DNA of 17,735 bases. It comes from UBA8752 sp049610565 (GTDB lineage: Bacteria; Bacteroidota; Bacteroidia; Flavobacteriales_D; Sanyastnellaceae). Of the stretch, positions 7,676-13,843 are shown one piece after another; positions within the stretch are counted from its first letter, which is position 1; every line of letters begins with the position of its first letter. Both the position numbers and the translations under genes were made by a program. Under the pieces are notes generated by a model. The model saw nothing but the letters and a program-made list of their open reading frames with translations. It made no database searches and was not told where the DNA came from. The stretch covers positions 1 through 17,735 of the forward strand of contig JBMYZR010000048.1 in the NCBI GenBank assembly GCA_049610565.1, written 5' to 3'.

Positions 7676-9813
7676 GACAGTTCGAGCAGGATGGTTTGTC
7701 CGTCGCGCGGTTCGGTGCCCGGGGCGATGCTTTGGCGCCGCACGGTGCCCCGGCCTTCGATGTCGACGCGGAGCCCCCGGACTTCGAGGAGCTGCAGGGC
7801 GTCCCGGAGGGACATGCCGCGCACGTCGGGGACGGCGTCCTCTTCGGTGCGGCGGGCCGTCAGGAGCACGTGGCGGTCTTCGGTCTTGACGGCCACGTGC
7901 GTGAGGTTGCGGTCCGCCCAGCCGGCGGTGTCGAGAAGGAAGGGGATGCCGAATTCGCCGTAGAGGGATTGCAGGGTGCCGAGGTGCCCGTTCATGGACA
8001 CGGGGAGGCGGGGTGCAGCGGCGAGGGCGCCACCGCGGTCTCCGGCGAGTTCGGGACGCGTTCCGTAGAGGTGGTCGGCCACGGCGCGGAACACCGGGGC
8101 GGCGACCACGCCCCCGTAGTAGCCGGCCTGGGTGGGGCGCTGGACGACGACAGCAATGGTATAGGCCGGGCGCTCGGCGGGGAAGTATCCGACGAAGGAT
8201 CCGCGGTGCCCCTTGTAGCCGCCTCCATTGAGGCTGGCGCGGGCGGTTCCGGTCTTGCCGGCCACGCGGTAGGGCCGGTGGCGGAAGACGTCCTCCGCCG
8301 TGCCGTGCCCCCCGGGCGCACAGACGAGCTCCATCATGTCCTGGAGGGCGAGGATGGTGGGGCGGCTGGCGATGCGCTCGTCGAGGACGACGGTGGGCAG
8401 CGTCTCCACCACGGTGTTGCCGTCGAGCAGGGCGTCGGCGAAGCGCGGGCGGAGCAGGCGGCCATCCGCGGCGATGGCGTTGTAGAAGGCGGCTGTTTGC
8501 AGCGGGGTCATGGCGACCTCGTACCCGATGGACATCGAGGTCAACGAGCACGCGCTCCACGTGCGTTCCGTGGTGCTCTTGTGGACGGTCGGTTTGCCTT
8601 CGCCGGCCAGTTCGATGCCGAGTTTCCGGCCGATGCCGATGTCGGCGAGGGCGTCGAGCCACCCTTGGGGGTCGGCGCCGAAGACCTGTTGGACGGCCAG
8701 GGCAGTGCCCACGTTGGAACTGCGTTCGAAGACCTCGTCGAGGCGCAGGGGGCCGTACCCCCCTTGGGGATGGCTGGTGTCCGTCATCTTCGAACAGCCG
8801 CGGGCCGGTTGGAATGCTCCATCTCCGGTGTCGAGGGTGTCGCCCGGGGTGATCTTGCCCGTTTCGAGCATGGCCATCAGGCTGGCCAGCTTGAAGGTCG
8901 AACCGGGCTCCACGGCGGAACCGACGGCGTAATTATAGGACTCGCTGCACTCGCCGGTGTCGGCGTCGCGGGTGAGGTTGGCGATGGCCACGACATTGCC
9001 CGTGGCCACTTCGAGCACCACGGCACAGCCCCACTCGGCTTCGTGGCGGTCGAGTTGGGCGCGGAGGGCGTCCGAGGCCACGTCCTGCGTCCGGAGGTCG
9101 AGGGTCGTCCGGACGTCGAGTCCGGGTTCCGGAGAGCGGAGGAAATCGTCGGTGGCCGGAATCCAGTAGTTGCCGTGGATCCTGCGCATCCAGCGTTCAC
9201 CGGCCTGGCCGGAGAGGGCGGAGTCGTAGGCGGCTTCGATGCCCACGCTGTTGCCCTCGGGGCGGTGCAGTCCGATGGTCCGGTTGGCCAGCGGGCTGAA
9301 CGGCTTGTCCCGGCGCGGCTTTTCGGTGAACATGAAGCCCGATCGGTTCTGGCTCCGTCCCTCAATCCACGGGAAGGCTTCGACCGATTGGCGCCGGTCC
9401 CATGCGATGTTGCGGGCGATGGCCACGTAGCGGCTCGTTCCGGTCTGGTGGGCGGTGAGCAGGAAGTCGCGCCACCCGGCGGCAGACCGCTTGCCGAATT
9501 CCCGCTGGCAGGCCTCGGCCAGGGCCGGGAGCTCGGTCAGGAACTCGTCCTTTTCGTCCTGCGTGTCGATGACGGTGGGGTCCCAGTGCAGGTCGAAGCG
9601 GGGGACGCTGGCGGCCAGGAGGTGGCCTTCCGCGGACAGGATGCGGCCCCGTTCCGGTTCAATGGTGCGGAGCTGGGGCAGCATGGCCTTGCCCGCCTCG
9701 TGTTGGGGATCCAGCTGGATCAACAGGATGCGCGCCACGATGCCGACGCCGAACAGGGCGAACAGGGCAAACACGATCCAGGCCCGGGAGGCGATGTTCT
9801 CGGTGCGCTTCAC
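7672..9813 (-). CDS. ftsI: Division transpeptidase FtsI / PBP with C-terminal PASTA domain
   Basis: Class B penicillin-binding protein that cross-links septal peptidoglycan in the periplasm, partner of FtsW. One N-terminal membrane helix spans about residues 10-33 after a short basic cytoplasmic tail. The dimerisation/pedestal region starts at ERGRILSAEGHLLAAS (54-69). The three transpeptidase motifs are intact: STFK with the nucleophile Ser305 and Lys308, SSN at 365-367 and KTGT at 520-523. A single PASTA domain occupies about residues 654-713, beginning VPDVRGMSLRDALQLL. Length (713) fits Bacteroidota FtsI-type proteins. Start and stop both overlap neighbours as ATGA. FtsI (septal) rather than elongation PBP2 is inferred from the dcw location between ftsL and murE. 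Confidence 0.94.
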   Translation of the reverse strand: MKRTENIASRAWIVFALFALFGVGIVARILLIQLDPQHEAGKAMLPQLRTIEPERGRILSAEGHLLAASVPRFDLHWDPTVIDTQDEKDEFLTELPALAEACQREFGKRSAAGWRDFLLTAHQTGTSRYVAIARNIAWDRRQSVEAFPWIEGRSQNRSGFMFTEKPRRDKPFSPLANRTIGLHRPEGNSVGIEAAYDSALSGQAGERWMRRIHGNYWIPATDDFLRSPEPGLDVRTTLDLRTQDVASDALRAQLDRHEAEWGCAVVLEVATGNVVAIANLTRDADTGECSESYNYAVGSAVEPGSTFKLASLMAMLETGKITPGDTLDTGDGAFQPARGCSKMTDTSHPQGGYGPLRLDEVFERSSNVGTALAVQQVFGADPQGWLDALADIGIGRKLGIELAGEGKPTVHKSTTERTWSACSLTSMSIGYEVAMTPLQTAAFYNAIAADGRLLRPRFADALLDGNTVVETLPTVVLDERIASRPTILALQDMMELVCAPGGHGTAEDVFRHRPYRVAGKTGTARASLNGGGYKGHRGSFVGYFPAERPAYTIAVVVQRPTQAGYYGGVVAAPVFRAVADHLYGTRPELAGDRGGALAAAPRLPVSMNGHLGTLQSLYGEFGIPFLLDTAGWADRNLTHVAVKTEDRHVLLTARRTEEDAVPDVRGMSLRDALQLLEVRGLRVDIEGRGTVRRQSIAPGTEPRDGQTILLELS

Positions 9814-10352
9814 GGGGCGGTGGGGTTGGCGTCCGGGAGGAGGACGGGTGGGGAATCCGGTGCGGCCAGGTCCACGTCGGCCATGGCCTCGTCGAGGCGG
9901 CTGCGCTGGAGCTGGGATTCGAACCGACCGCGCAGGGCCTGCTCGTGATGGCGGAGGTTGCGCACCTCCTTGCGGCCTTCCTTGATGGCCCGCTCGTCAT
10001 ACTCGTAGCGGTACTCGAGGTAGATGTAGCCGATGAACAGCGCGCCGAGGAAGGCGGCAAACGGCAGGTGGCGGATCACGTCCGGTCCGCCGAGCCACTC
10101 TCCGGTGAGGGAGCTGCGCACCGGGGCGAACACCCGGCGCAGTCCGGCACCCAGCCGGCTGGGCTTGCGTTCCCTGCGGCGGGAGGGGGTGGGGTCGGAT
10201 CCCGGGCTCAGGGGTTGGGCGTGGGAATGCACCTTGCCCTTCCGCCGCTTGCCCTGCTTCGGGGTGGACGCGACGTTGCGGGCCAGTTGCTCCTCAGGGG
10301 TCAACCGGCGGTTGGCCTTCTTGCGGTCCTTGGATGTGCGGCGTCCCCTCAT
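9810..10352 (-). CDS. ftsL: FtsL-like cell division protein with long basic N-terminal extension
   Basis: Small bitopic protein in the position of ftsL between rsmH and ftsI. One hydrophobic helix lies at about residues 95-113 (HLPFAAFLGALFIGYIYLE). A charged, likely coiled-coil periplasmic segment follows (about 115-155: YEYDERAIKEGRKEVRNLRHHEQALRG... with Leu/Arg/Glu spacing), then a Pro/Asp-rich tail. This is the architecture of Bacteroidota FtsL, which bridges FtsW-FtsI to the divisome; sequence conservation in this family is weak, so synteny carries most of the call. Residues 1-80 form an unusual extension with about 25 Lys/Arg and 5 acidic residues, likely disordered and cytoplasmic. 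The start is supported by a 4-bp ATGA overlap with the rsmH stop, and there is no other Met before the helix. Confidence 0.8.
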   Translation of the reverse strand: MRGRRTSKDRKKANRRLTPEEQLARNVASTPKQGKRRKGKVHSHAQPLSPGSDPTPSRRRERKPSRLGAGLRRVFAPVRSSLTGEWLGGPDVIRHLPFAAFLGALFIGYIYLEYRYEYDERAIKEGRKEVRNLRHHEQALRGRFESQLQRSRLDEAMADVDLAAPDSPPVLLPDANPTAP

Positions 10353-11272
10353 GCGGCGAGCGTGTTGCGGGCCGCCACGCGCAAGCGCGCGCTGCGGGAC
10401 CGTGGGTTGTGGGCCATTTCCTCGGCATCGGCCACGATGGCCTTGCCGGTGACCTTGTCGAAGGGCACGAGCGCCCGTCCGTGGAAGTCTTTCTGGATGT
10501 CGCCTTCGAGGTTGCCGGCGCGCATGAAGCGCTTGACCATCCGGTCTTCGAGGCTGTGGTAGCTGATGATGACCAGACGCCCTTCGGGTTTGAGCAACCG
10601 GAGGCTGGCGCGAAGCAGATCGGCCAGTGCGCCCAGCTCGTCGTTGACGGCGATGCGCAGCGCCTGGAAGGCTTGGGCCAGGTATTGGTTCCGCTTGTTG
10701 GGGGGTGCCAATGGGGAGAGGACCTTCTGCAGCCAGGCCGTGGACAGGCTGTCGGTCGGTTCGTCCTTCAAGGCGCTGGCGATGGCGCGGGCTGCCTTGT
10801 GCGGGTGGTTGAGCTCGCCGTATTGGCGGAGGATGCGGGTCAACTCCTCGGCCTCCATCCGGCGGAGGAGGGCGTCGGCGCCTTCGGTGAGGCGGGGGTC
10901 CATGCGCATGTCGAGCCCGCCGTCGCCGCGCGTGCTGAAGCCGCGTTCCTCGGCATCGAACTGGTGGGAGCTGACCCCGAGGTCGGCCAGGATGCCGTCC
11001 ACCTGCTGGACGCCGTGCAGCCGCAGGAAGTTGGAGGCGAAGCGGAAGTTCTCCGGGATGAGCTGGAAGCGCGGGTCGTCGGGGACGTTTTCGGCCGCGT
11101 CGGGGTCGCAGTCAAAGCCGAACAGCCGGCCTTCCGATCCGAGCCGGTCGAGGATTCCGCGGCTGTGGCCGCCGCCGCCGAAGGTGCAGTCCACATACGT
11201 TCCGCCGGGCTGCAGGGCCAGTCCGTCGAGGGAGGCGTCAAACAGCACGGGAACGTGATACGGCGTGGACAT
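10349..11272 (-). CDS. rsmH: 16S rRNA (cytosine(1402)-N4)-methyltransferase RsmH
   Basis: SAM-dependent methyltransferase (formerly MraW) that N4-methylates C1402 in the decoding centre of 16S rRNA. The SAM loop is YVDCTFGGGGHSRGIL at residues 26-41, followed by FGFDCDP at 51-57, ILADLGVSSHQFD at 94-106, RGFSTRGDGGLDMRMDP at 110-126, NKRNQYLAQAFQALRIAVNDEL at 192-213 (split by the family's inserted helical domain) and ISYHSLEDRMVK at 236-247. It ends with the typical NPRSRSARLRVAAR at 289-302. The 307-residue form starting at 11272 is chosen because its ATG overlaps the mraZ stop as TGATG and begins at the conserved YHVPVLF segment; the open frame to 11401 adds only a mraZ shadow. Confidence 0.97.
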   Translation of the reverse strand: MSTPYHVPVLFDASLDGLALQPGGTYVDCTFGGGGHSRGILDRLGSEGRLFGFDCDPDAAENVPDDPRFQLIPENFRFASNFLRLHGVQQVDGILADLGVSSHQFDAEERGFSTRGDGGLDMRMDPRLTEGADALLRRMEAEELTRILRQYGELNHPHKAARAIASALKDEPTDSLSTAWLQKVLSPLAPPNKRNQYLAQAFQALRIAVNDELGALADLLRASLRLLKPEGRLVIISYHSLEDRMVKRFMRAGNLEGDIQKDFHGRALVPFDKVTGKAIVADAEEMAHNPRSRSARLRVAARNTLAA

Positions 11273-11775
11273 CAGTTGCGTGCGGTGTCGTTGGGGTTCC
11301 GCGACGGATCGATGTCCTGCCGCACTTTCTCGGCGAGGGCGCCGAAGTCGAAATCGTCCTCCCCGCCGAGGACCTGCTCCTCGAAGCGGGCCTTGGACCA
11401 CACCTCGATCTTTTCTCCGAGTCCCGTCACCACGCAGTCGCCCGCCTTGCCGGCCTCGAGCCCGGCGTGGCCGAGCAGGGCGGAAGGGACGAGCAGGCGG
11501 CCGGAGGCGTCCACCTCCACGAGGGTCGCGCCTTTCATGAATTTCCGCTGGAACAGCTGGTGGTTGCGGTCATACCGGCTGAGGCGGGACATCTCCGCAT
11601 TGACCTTGTCCCATTCGGGCTTGGGGTAGATCACCAGGCACCCCTCGAAGATGTCGCGGTTGACCACCAGGCCGTCGTGCAGCACGCGGTCCAGCTGCTT
11701 GCGCAGCTTGGCCGGGAAGCTGACGCGCCCTTTGGCGTCGATCCGACAGTGGTATTCCCCGAGGAGGTTGAGCAT
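11272..11775 (-). CDS. mraZ: Transcriptional regulator MraZ
   Basis: DNA-binding protein with two tandem SpoVT/AbrB-like halves, first gene of the dcw operon and in E. coli a repressor of it. The two signature repeats are visible: DAKGRVSFPAKLR at residues 13-25 and DASGRLLVPSALL at 89-101. NRDIFEGCLVIYP (39-51) and GEKIEVWSKARFEE (120-133) follow each signature, as in the family. The usual length is about 145-155; this one has 167, with an acidic then polar tail (GGEDDFDFGALAEK... NPNDTARN). The start is the first in-frame ATG downstream of the repeat array. No Shine-Dalgarno sequence is evident, which is common in Bacteroidota. A clear set of MraZ-type boxes lies just upstream, pointing to autoregulation. 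Confidence 0.96.
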   Translation of the reverse strand: MLNLLGEYHCRIDAKGRVSFPAKLRKQLDRVLHDGLVVNRDIFEGCLVIYPKPEWDKVNAEMSRLSRYDRNHQLFQRKFMKGATLVEVDASGRLLVPSALLGHAGLEAGKAGDCVVTGLGEKIEVWSKARFEEQVLGGEDDFDFGALAEKVRQDIDPSRNPNDTARN

Positions 11776-11781
11776 GATTCA

Positions 11782-11797
11782 ATGGGCACTTGCCCAT
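11782..11797. repeat. Perfect inverted repeat in the mraZ leader
   Basis: ATGGGCA and TGCCCAT form 7-bp arms separated by CT. The palindrome ends 6 bp before the mraZ start codon and would include the predicted transcription start. It could be a protein-binding site or an RNA hairpin limiting ribosome access. The inner TGGGC words are out of register with the TGGGG array. Confidence 0.6.
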
Positions 11798-11798
11798 C

Positions 11799-11806
11799 CA
11801 AAAGTA
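11799..11806 (-). promoter_or_regulatory. Candidate Bacteroidota -7 promoter element for mraZ
   Basis: TACTTTTG on the minus strand matches the Bacteroidota primary-sigma -7 consensus TAnnTTTG exactly. It would place the transcription start around 11792-11794, giving a leader of about 18 nt before mraZ. A clear -33 TTG is missing at the right distance; the region where it should be is occupied by TGGGG repeats, so the promoter may be weak or regulator-dependent. Confidence 0.5.
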
Positions 11807-11840
11807 CCCGCTTTTCCCCACGAATCCCCACTGAGCCCCA
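11806..11840 (-). promoter_or_regulatory. MraZ operator: TGGGG direct repeats at 10-bp period
   Basis: On the minus strand TGGGG occurs at 11840-11836, 11830-11826 and 11820-11816, each separated by a 5-nt spacer, with a degenerate fourth unit CGGGT at 11810-11806 in the same register. E. coli MraZ is known to bind TGGGN direct repeats with 5-nt spacers upstream of mraZ, so format, spacing and location all agree. The last unit touches the -7 box, so bound MraZ would cover the -33 region, consistent with autorepression. Confidence 0.85.
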
Positions 11841-11846
11841 CAATCC

Positions 11847-11868
11847 GACACTTTGTGGAAAAAGTGTC
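11847..11868. repeat. 8-bp perfect inverted repeat beside the MraZ boxes
   Basis: GACACTTT (11847-11854) and AAAGTGTC (11861-11868) are perfect complements around a 6-bp spacer GTGGAA. With no T-run after it and a position upstream of both operons it looks more like a dyad operator than a terminator. The spacer and arm together include TTTTCCACA on the minus strand, one base from the DnaA-box consensus TTATCCACA. Confidence 0.6.
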
Positions 11869-11959
11869 CACGTGAACGGATGTATAAAATTTCCGGAATC
11901 TCTCGTATATAGCTGAAAAACAACGATTTGACGTCGGTTTCTCGGGGCGGGTGAGGAGG

Positions 11960-11974
11960 TGGGAGATTGTGGGG
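11960..11974 (+). promoter_or_regulatory. Second MraZ-type box pair facing the hydrolase-engB operon
   Basis: TGGGA (11960-11964) and TGGGG (11970-11974) on the plus strand are separated by exactly 5 nt, the same format as the mraZ operator. The 10-mer GATTGTGGGG spanning the spacer and second box (11965-11974) also occurs on the minus strand at 11845-11836, entering the mraZ array. Two units are fewer than on the other side, so chance cannot be excluded. Confidence 0.5.
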
Positions 11975-11995
11975 TGTTGAAGGCAATTCACAATC
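11965..11995. repeat. Inverted repeat GATTGTG / CACAATC
   Basis: Arms GATTGTG (11965-11971) and CACAATC (11989-11995) are perfect 7-bp complements with a 17-nt spacer. The left arm overlaps the second MraZ-type box. It may be another operator or simply a chance dyad. Confidence 0.4.
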
Positions 11996-12091
11996 GGTTC
12001 ACTGCCCGTTGTTCACACGCACGACTTCATTGACCCCCCCGCTTGAACCCGGAAGGGTCGGGCGGTGTCTCTTTCTTTGTCTATTACGCCC

Positions 12092-12862
12092 ATGGAACAG
12101 GATTTGATCACGTCCGGCGATTTCCGCTACGTCCAGAGTGCGGAGGAGGGCACGCCCCTCGTGCTGCTTCACGGCCTCTTCGGAGCGCTGAGCAACTTCG
12201 AGCACCTCTTCGCCCATTTCGCCGGCAAGGCCAGGGTCATCATCCCGATGCTCCCGTTGTACGACTTGCCACTGGCGACCACCAGCGCCAAGACCTTGTG
12301 CAAGCACGTCGAGAAGTTCATCGACCACCTCGGCCTGGAGAAGGTCCACCTGTTGGGCAACTCCCTCGGCGGGCACGTGGGGTTGATCTACACCAAGCGC
12401 AATCCCGACCGCGTGGCGTCATTGACCCTGACGGCGAGCAGCGGGCTCTACGAGAACGCCTTCGGCAGCAGCTTCCCGCGGCGGGAGGACAAGGAGTTCA
12501 TCCGCAACAAGGTGGGCGAGACGTTCTTCGACCCGAAGCACGCGACGCCGGATCTGGTGGACGAGTGCTTCGCCATCGTCAACGACCGCAACCGGGTGCT
12601 GCGCATCCTGGCGATCGCCAAGAGCGCCATCCGCCACAACATGGCCAAGGACCTGCCTGCGATGACGCAGCCGACCTGTCTGATCTGGGGGCGAAACGAC
12701 ACCATCACGCCGCCCGAGGTGGCCGACGAATTCAAGGCGCTGCTGCCGGATGCCGACCTCTTCTGGATCGACGAGTGTGGCCACGCGCCGATGATGGAGC
12801 ACCCGGAGCCGTTCAACCGCATCCTGTCCGACTGGTATGAGCGTCGCGGAATACTCGGTTGA
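12092..12862 (+). CDS. Alpha/beta hydrolase (flavobacterial engB-neighbour type)
   Basis: Predicted soluble alpha/beta-hydrolase-fold enzyme of 256 residues; substrate unknown. The oxyanion HGLFG motif is at residues 27-31, the nucleophile elbow GNSLGG at 89-94 with Ser91, the acid in WGRNDTITPP (Asp203) and the catalytic His231 in ECGHAPMMEHP. The stretches SSGLYENAFG and AIAKSAIRHNMAKDLP are strongly conserved, as I recall, in hydrolases next to engB in Flavobacteriia. The ATG at 12092 is preferred; an in-frame GTG at 12065 would add nine residues (SLSLSITP-like) of no evident value. No signal peptide. It overlaps engB by 26 bp, so the two are co-translated and may share a role, but the family has no defined physiological function that I know. 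Confidence 0.9.
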   Translation: MEQDLITSGDFRYVQSAEEGTPLVLLHGLFGALSNFEHLFAHFAGKARVIIPMLPLYDLPLATTSAKTLCKHVEKFIDHLGLEKVHLLGNSLGGHVGLIYTKRNPDRVASLTLTASSGLYENAFGSSFPRREDKEFIRNKVGETFFDPKHATPDLVDECFAIVNDRNRVLRILAIAKSAIRHNMAKDLPAMTQPTCLIWGRNDTITPPEVADEFKALLPDADLFWIDECGHAPMMEHPEPFNRILSDWYERRGILG

Positions 12863-13481
12863 CGACCCGCAATTCGTCAAGTCCAGCGCCAAGCGGCAGG
12901 AATGCCCCAAGGCGGACCGGCCGGAGTACGCCTTCATCGGGCGGTCCAACGTCGGCAAGAGTTCGTTGATCAACATGCTCACCGGACGCCGGGCCCTGGC
13001 CAAGACCAGTTCCACCCCGGGCAAGACGCAGCTCCTCAATCACTTCTCGATGAGCACGGCCGGGCGCGATTGGTACCTCGTCGATTTGCCGGGCATCGGC
13101 TACGCCAAGGTGTCCAAAAAGGACCGCAAGTCTTGGGAGCGGACGTCCAAGGAGTACCTCACTAAGCGCGAGAACCTGATGTGCATCATGATGCTGATCG
13201 ACTCGCGCCTTCCGCCGCAGAAGATCGACCTCGACTTCATGGTGTGGATGGCGGAGAATGGATTGTCCTTCGCCATCATCTTCACCAAGGTGGACAAGCT
13301 GACGATCGCCGAGCGGGAGGCTTTCCTGCCGCGCTACACCGCGCGGATGCTCAAGCAGTGGTCGGCGATGCCGCCGCATTTCGTGACGTCTTCCGAAAAG
13401 GGAGACGGTCGCCAGGAGGTCCTCGCGTTCATCGCCCAGACCAACCCGATTTACCGGAAGCCGCCCGAAGAGGAGGTGTGA
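12837..13481 (+). CDS. engB: Ribosome biogenesis GTP-binding protein EngB (YihA/YsxC)
   Basis: Essential small TRAFAC-class GTPase used in large-subunit assembly, 214 residues. G1 GRSNVGKSS is at 35-43, the G2 threonine in SSTPGKTQ at 58-65, G3 DLPGIGYAK at 83-91, G4 TKVD at 150-153 and G5-like TSSEKG at 184-189. GYAKVSKKDRKSWE and IDSRLPPQKIDLDFMVWM are typical of the family. The ATG lies inside the end of the hydrolase gene (GTATGAGCG), and the first 20 residues include the usual variable leader before the AECP-like QECPKADRPEYAFIGRSN. Its TGA directly abuts the stop codon of the convergent gldC gene. Confidence 0.97.
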   Translation: MSVAEYSVDDPQFVKSSAKRQECPKADRPEYAFIGRSNVGKSSLINMLTGRRALAKTSSTPGKTQLLNHFSMSTAGRDWYLVDLPGIGYAKVSKKDRKSWERTSKEYLTKRENLMCIMMLIDSRLPPQKIDLDFMVWMAENGLSFAIIFTKVDKLTIAEREAFLPRYTARMLKQWSAMPPHFVTSSEKGDGRQEVLAFIAQTNPIYRKPPEEEV

Positions 13482-13820
13482 TCAGCCGGCCGTCGGCCCC
13501 ACGCCGATGCGTTCGGCGAGCTCGGAGGTGAACCCGCGAATGGCCCCCGCGGCCCGCTCGTCTTGCGTGGAGCGTTCGAGGGTGTCGGCGAGCGTCATCA
13601 TGGATTGACACACGAAGACCTTCATTTCCTCCACGGTCATGTCCTTGTCCCAAAGGTGGATGGTCTCCGCTTCCCGCCCGTTCCACAAGTTGAGAGCAAG
13701 GGCTTTGGCTTTTTCGTCCTGTTTGCCGCCATCGCTGGCGGACCAGCGGATGGCGGTCGTGACCTTGTTGGCGTCGGTGGTGACGGTCAGCTGGATCTCG
13801 GAGGTGCGGGGATCGGACAT
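13482..13820 (-). CDS. gldC: Gliding motility protein GldC
   Basis: Small soluble protein of 112 residues found with GldB in Bacteroidota; in Flavobacterium johnsoniae it improves, but is not strictly needed for, gliding. The N-terminal SEIQLTVTTDANKVTTAIRW, then SASDGG, then ALALNLWNGREAETIHLWDKDMTVEEMKVFVCQ and MMTLADTLERSTQDE are the landmarks I associate with the family. ATG at 13820 is selected because the longer frame upstream is a gldB shadow. It starts 23 bp after the gldB stop, so gldB-gldC form one transcript. No signal peptide, so it is probably cytoplasmic. The stop TCA/TGA palindrome TGATCA with engB leaves no base between the genes. Confidence 0.88.
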   Translation of the reverse strand: MSDPRTSEIQLTVTTDANKVTTAIRWSASDGGKQDEKAKALALNLWNGREAETIHLWDKDMTVEEMKVFVCQSMMTLADTLERSTQDERAAGAIRGFTSELAERIGVGPTAG

Positions 13821-13843
13821 GGGCGCAAGTTCGCCCGCTCCGG

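Larger units (their letters stand above)
11776..12091. promoter_or_regulatory. Divergent intergenic control region between mraZ and the hydrolase-engB operon
   Basis: This 316-bp stretch is the only long non-coding piece of the window. From left to right it holds a short palindrome near the mraZ start, a Bacteroidota-type -7 box, an array of TGGGG repeats directed at mraZ, an 8-bp inverted repeat, an AT-rich patch (about 11880-11935, with TATAAAAT and TATATA words), a second pair of TGGG boxes on the plus strand, and an inverted repeat around 11965-11995. The stretch from 11996 to 12091 shows nothing I can name: no exact TAnnTTTG box was found upstream of the hydrolase (TTTCTTTG at 12073-12080 is one mismatch away but sits only 11 nt from the start codon). 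No credible small gene or RNA gene was recognised. Confidence 0.8.

Noticed and set aside
5039..7963. Very long plus-strand open frame (974 codons) opposite mraY, murE and ftsI
   Set aside because: It is a shadow of three well-conserved minus-strand genes in GC-rich DNA; its composition is Gly/Val/Asp/His-rich and no domain is recognisable.
7696..9948. Long plus-strand open frame (750 codons) opposite ftsI
   Set aside because: It mirrors the codon pattern of ftsI and shows no family motif; GC-rich third positions suppress stops on the opposite strand.
11854..11862. DnaA-box-like TTTTCCACA on the minus strand
   Set aside because: A single near-match with no cluster of further boxes or AT-rich unwinding element; not enough for an origin or a DnaA target call.
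12073..12080. TTTCTTTG as a -7 box for the hydrolase-engB operon
   Set aside because: It deviates from TAnnTTTG at a key position, lies only 11 nt before the start codon and has no suitably spaced -33 TTG.
12065..12091. GTG start for the hydrolase nine codons upstream of the ATG
   Set aside because: The added residues are Ser/Leu-rich and not part of the fold; ATG at 12092 starts closer to where the family begins.
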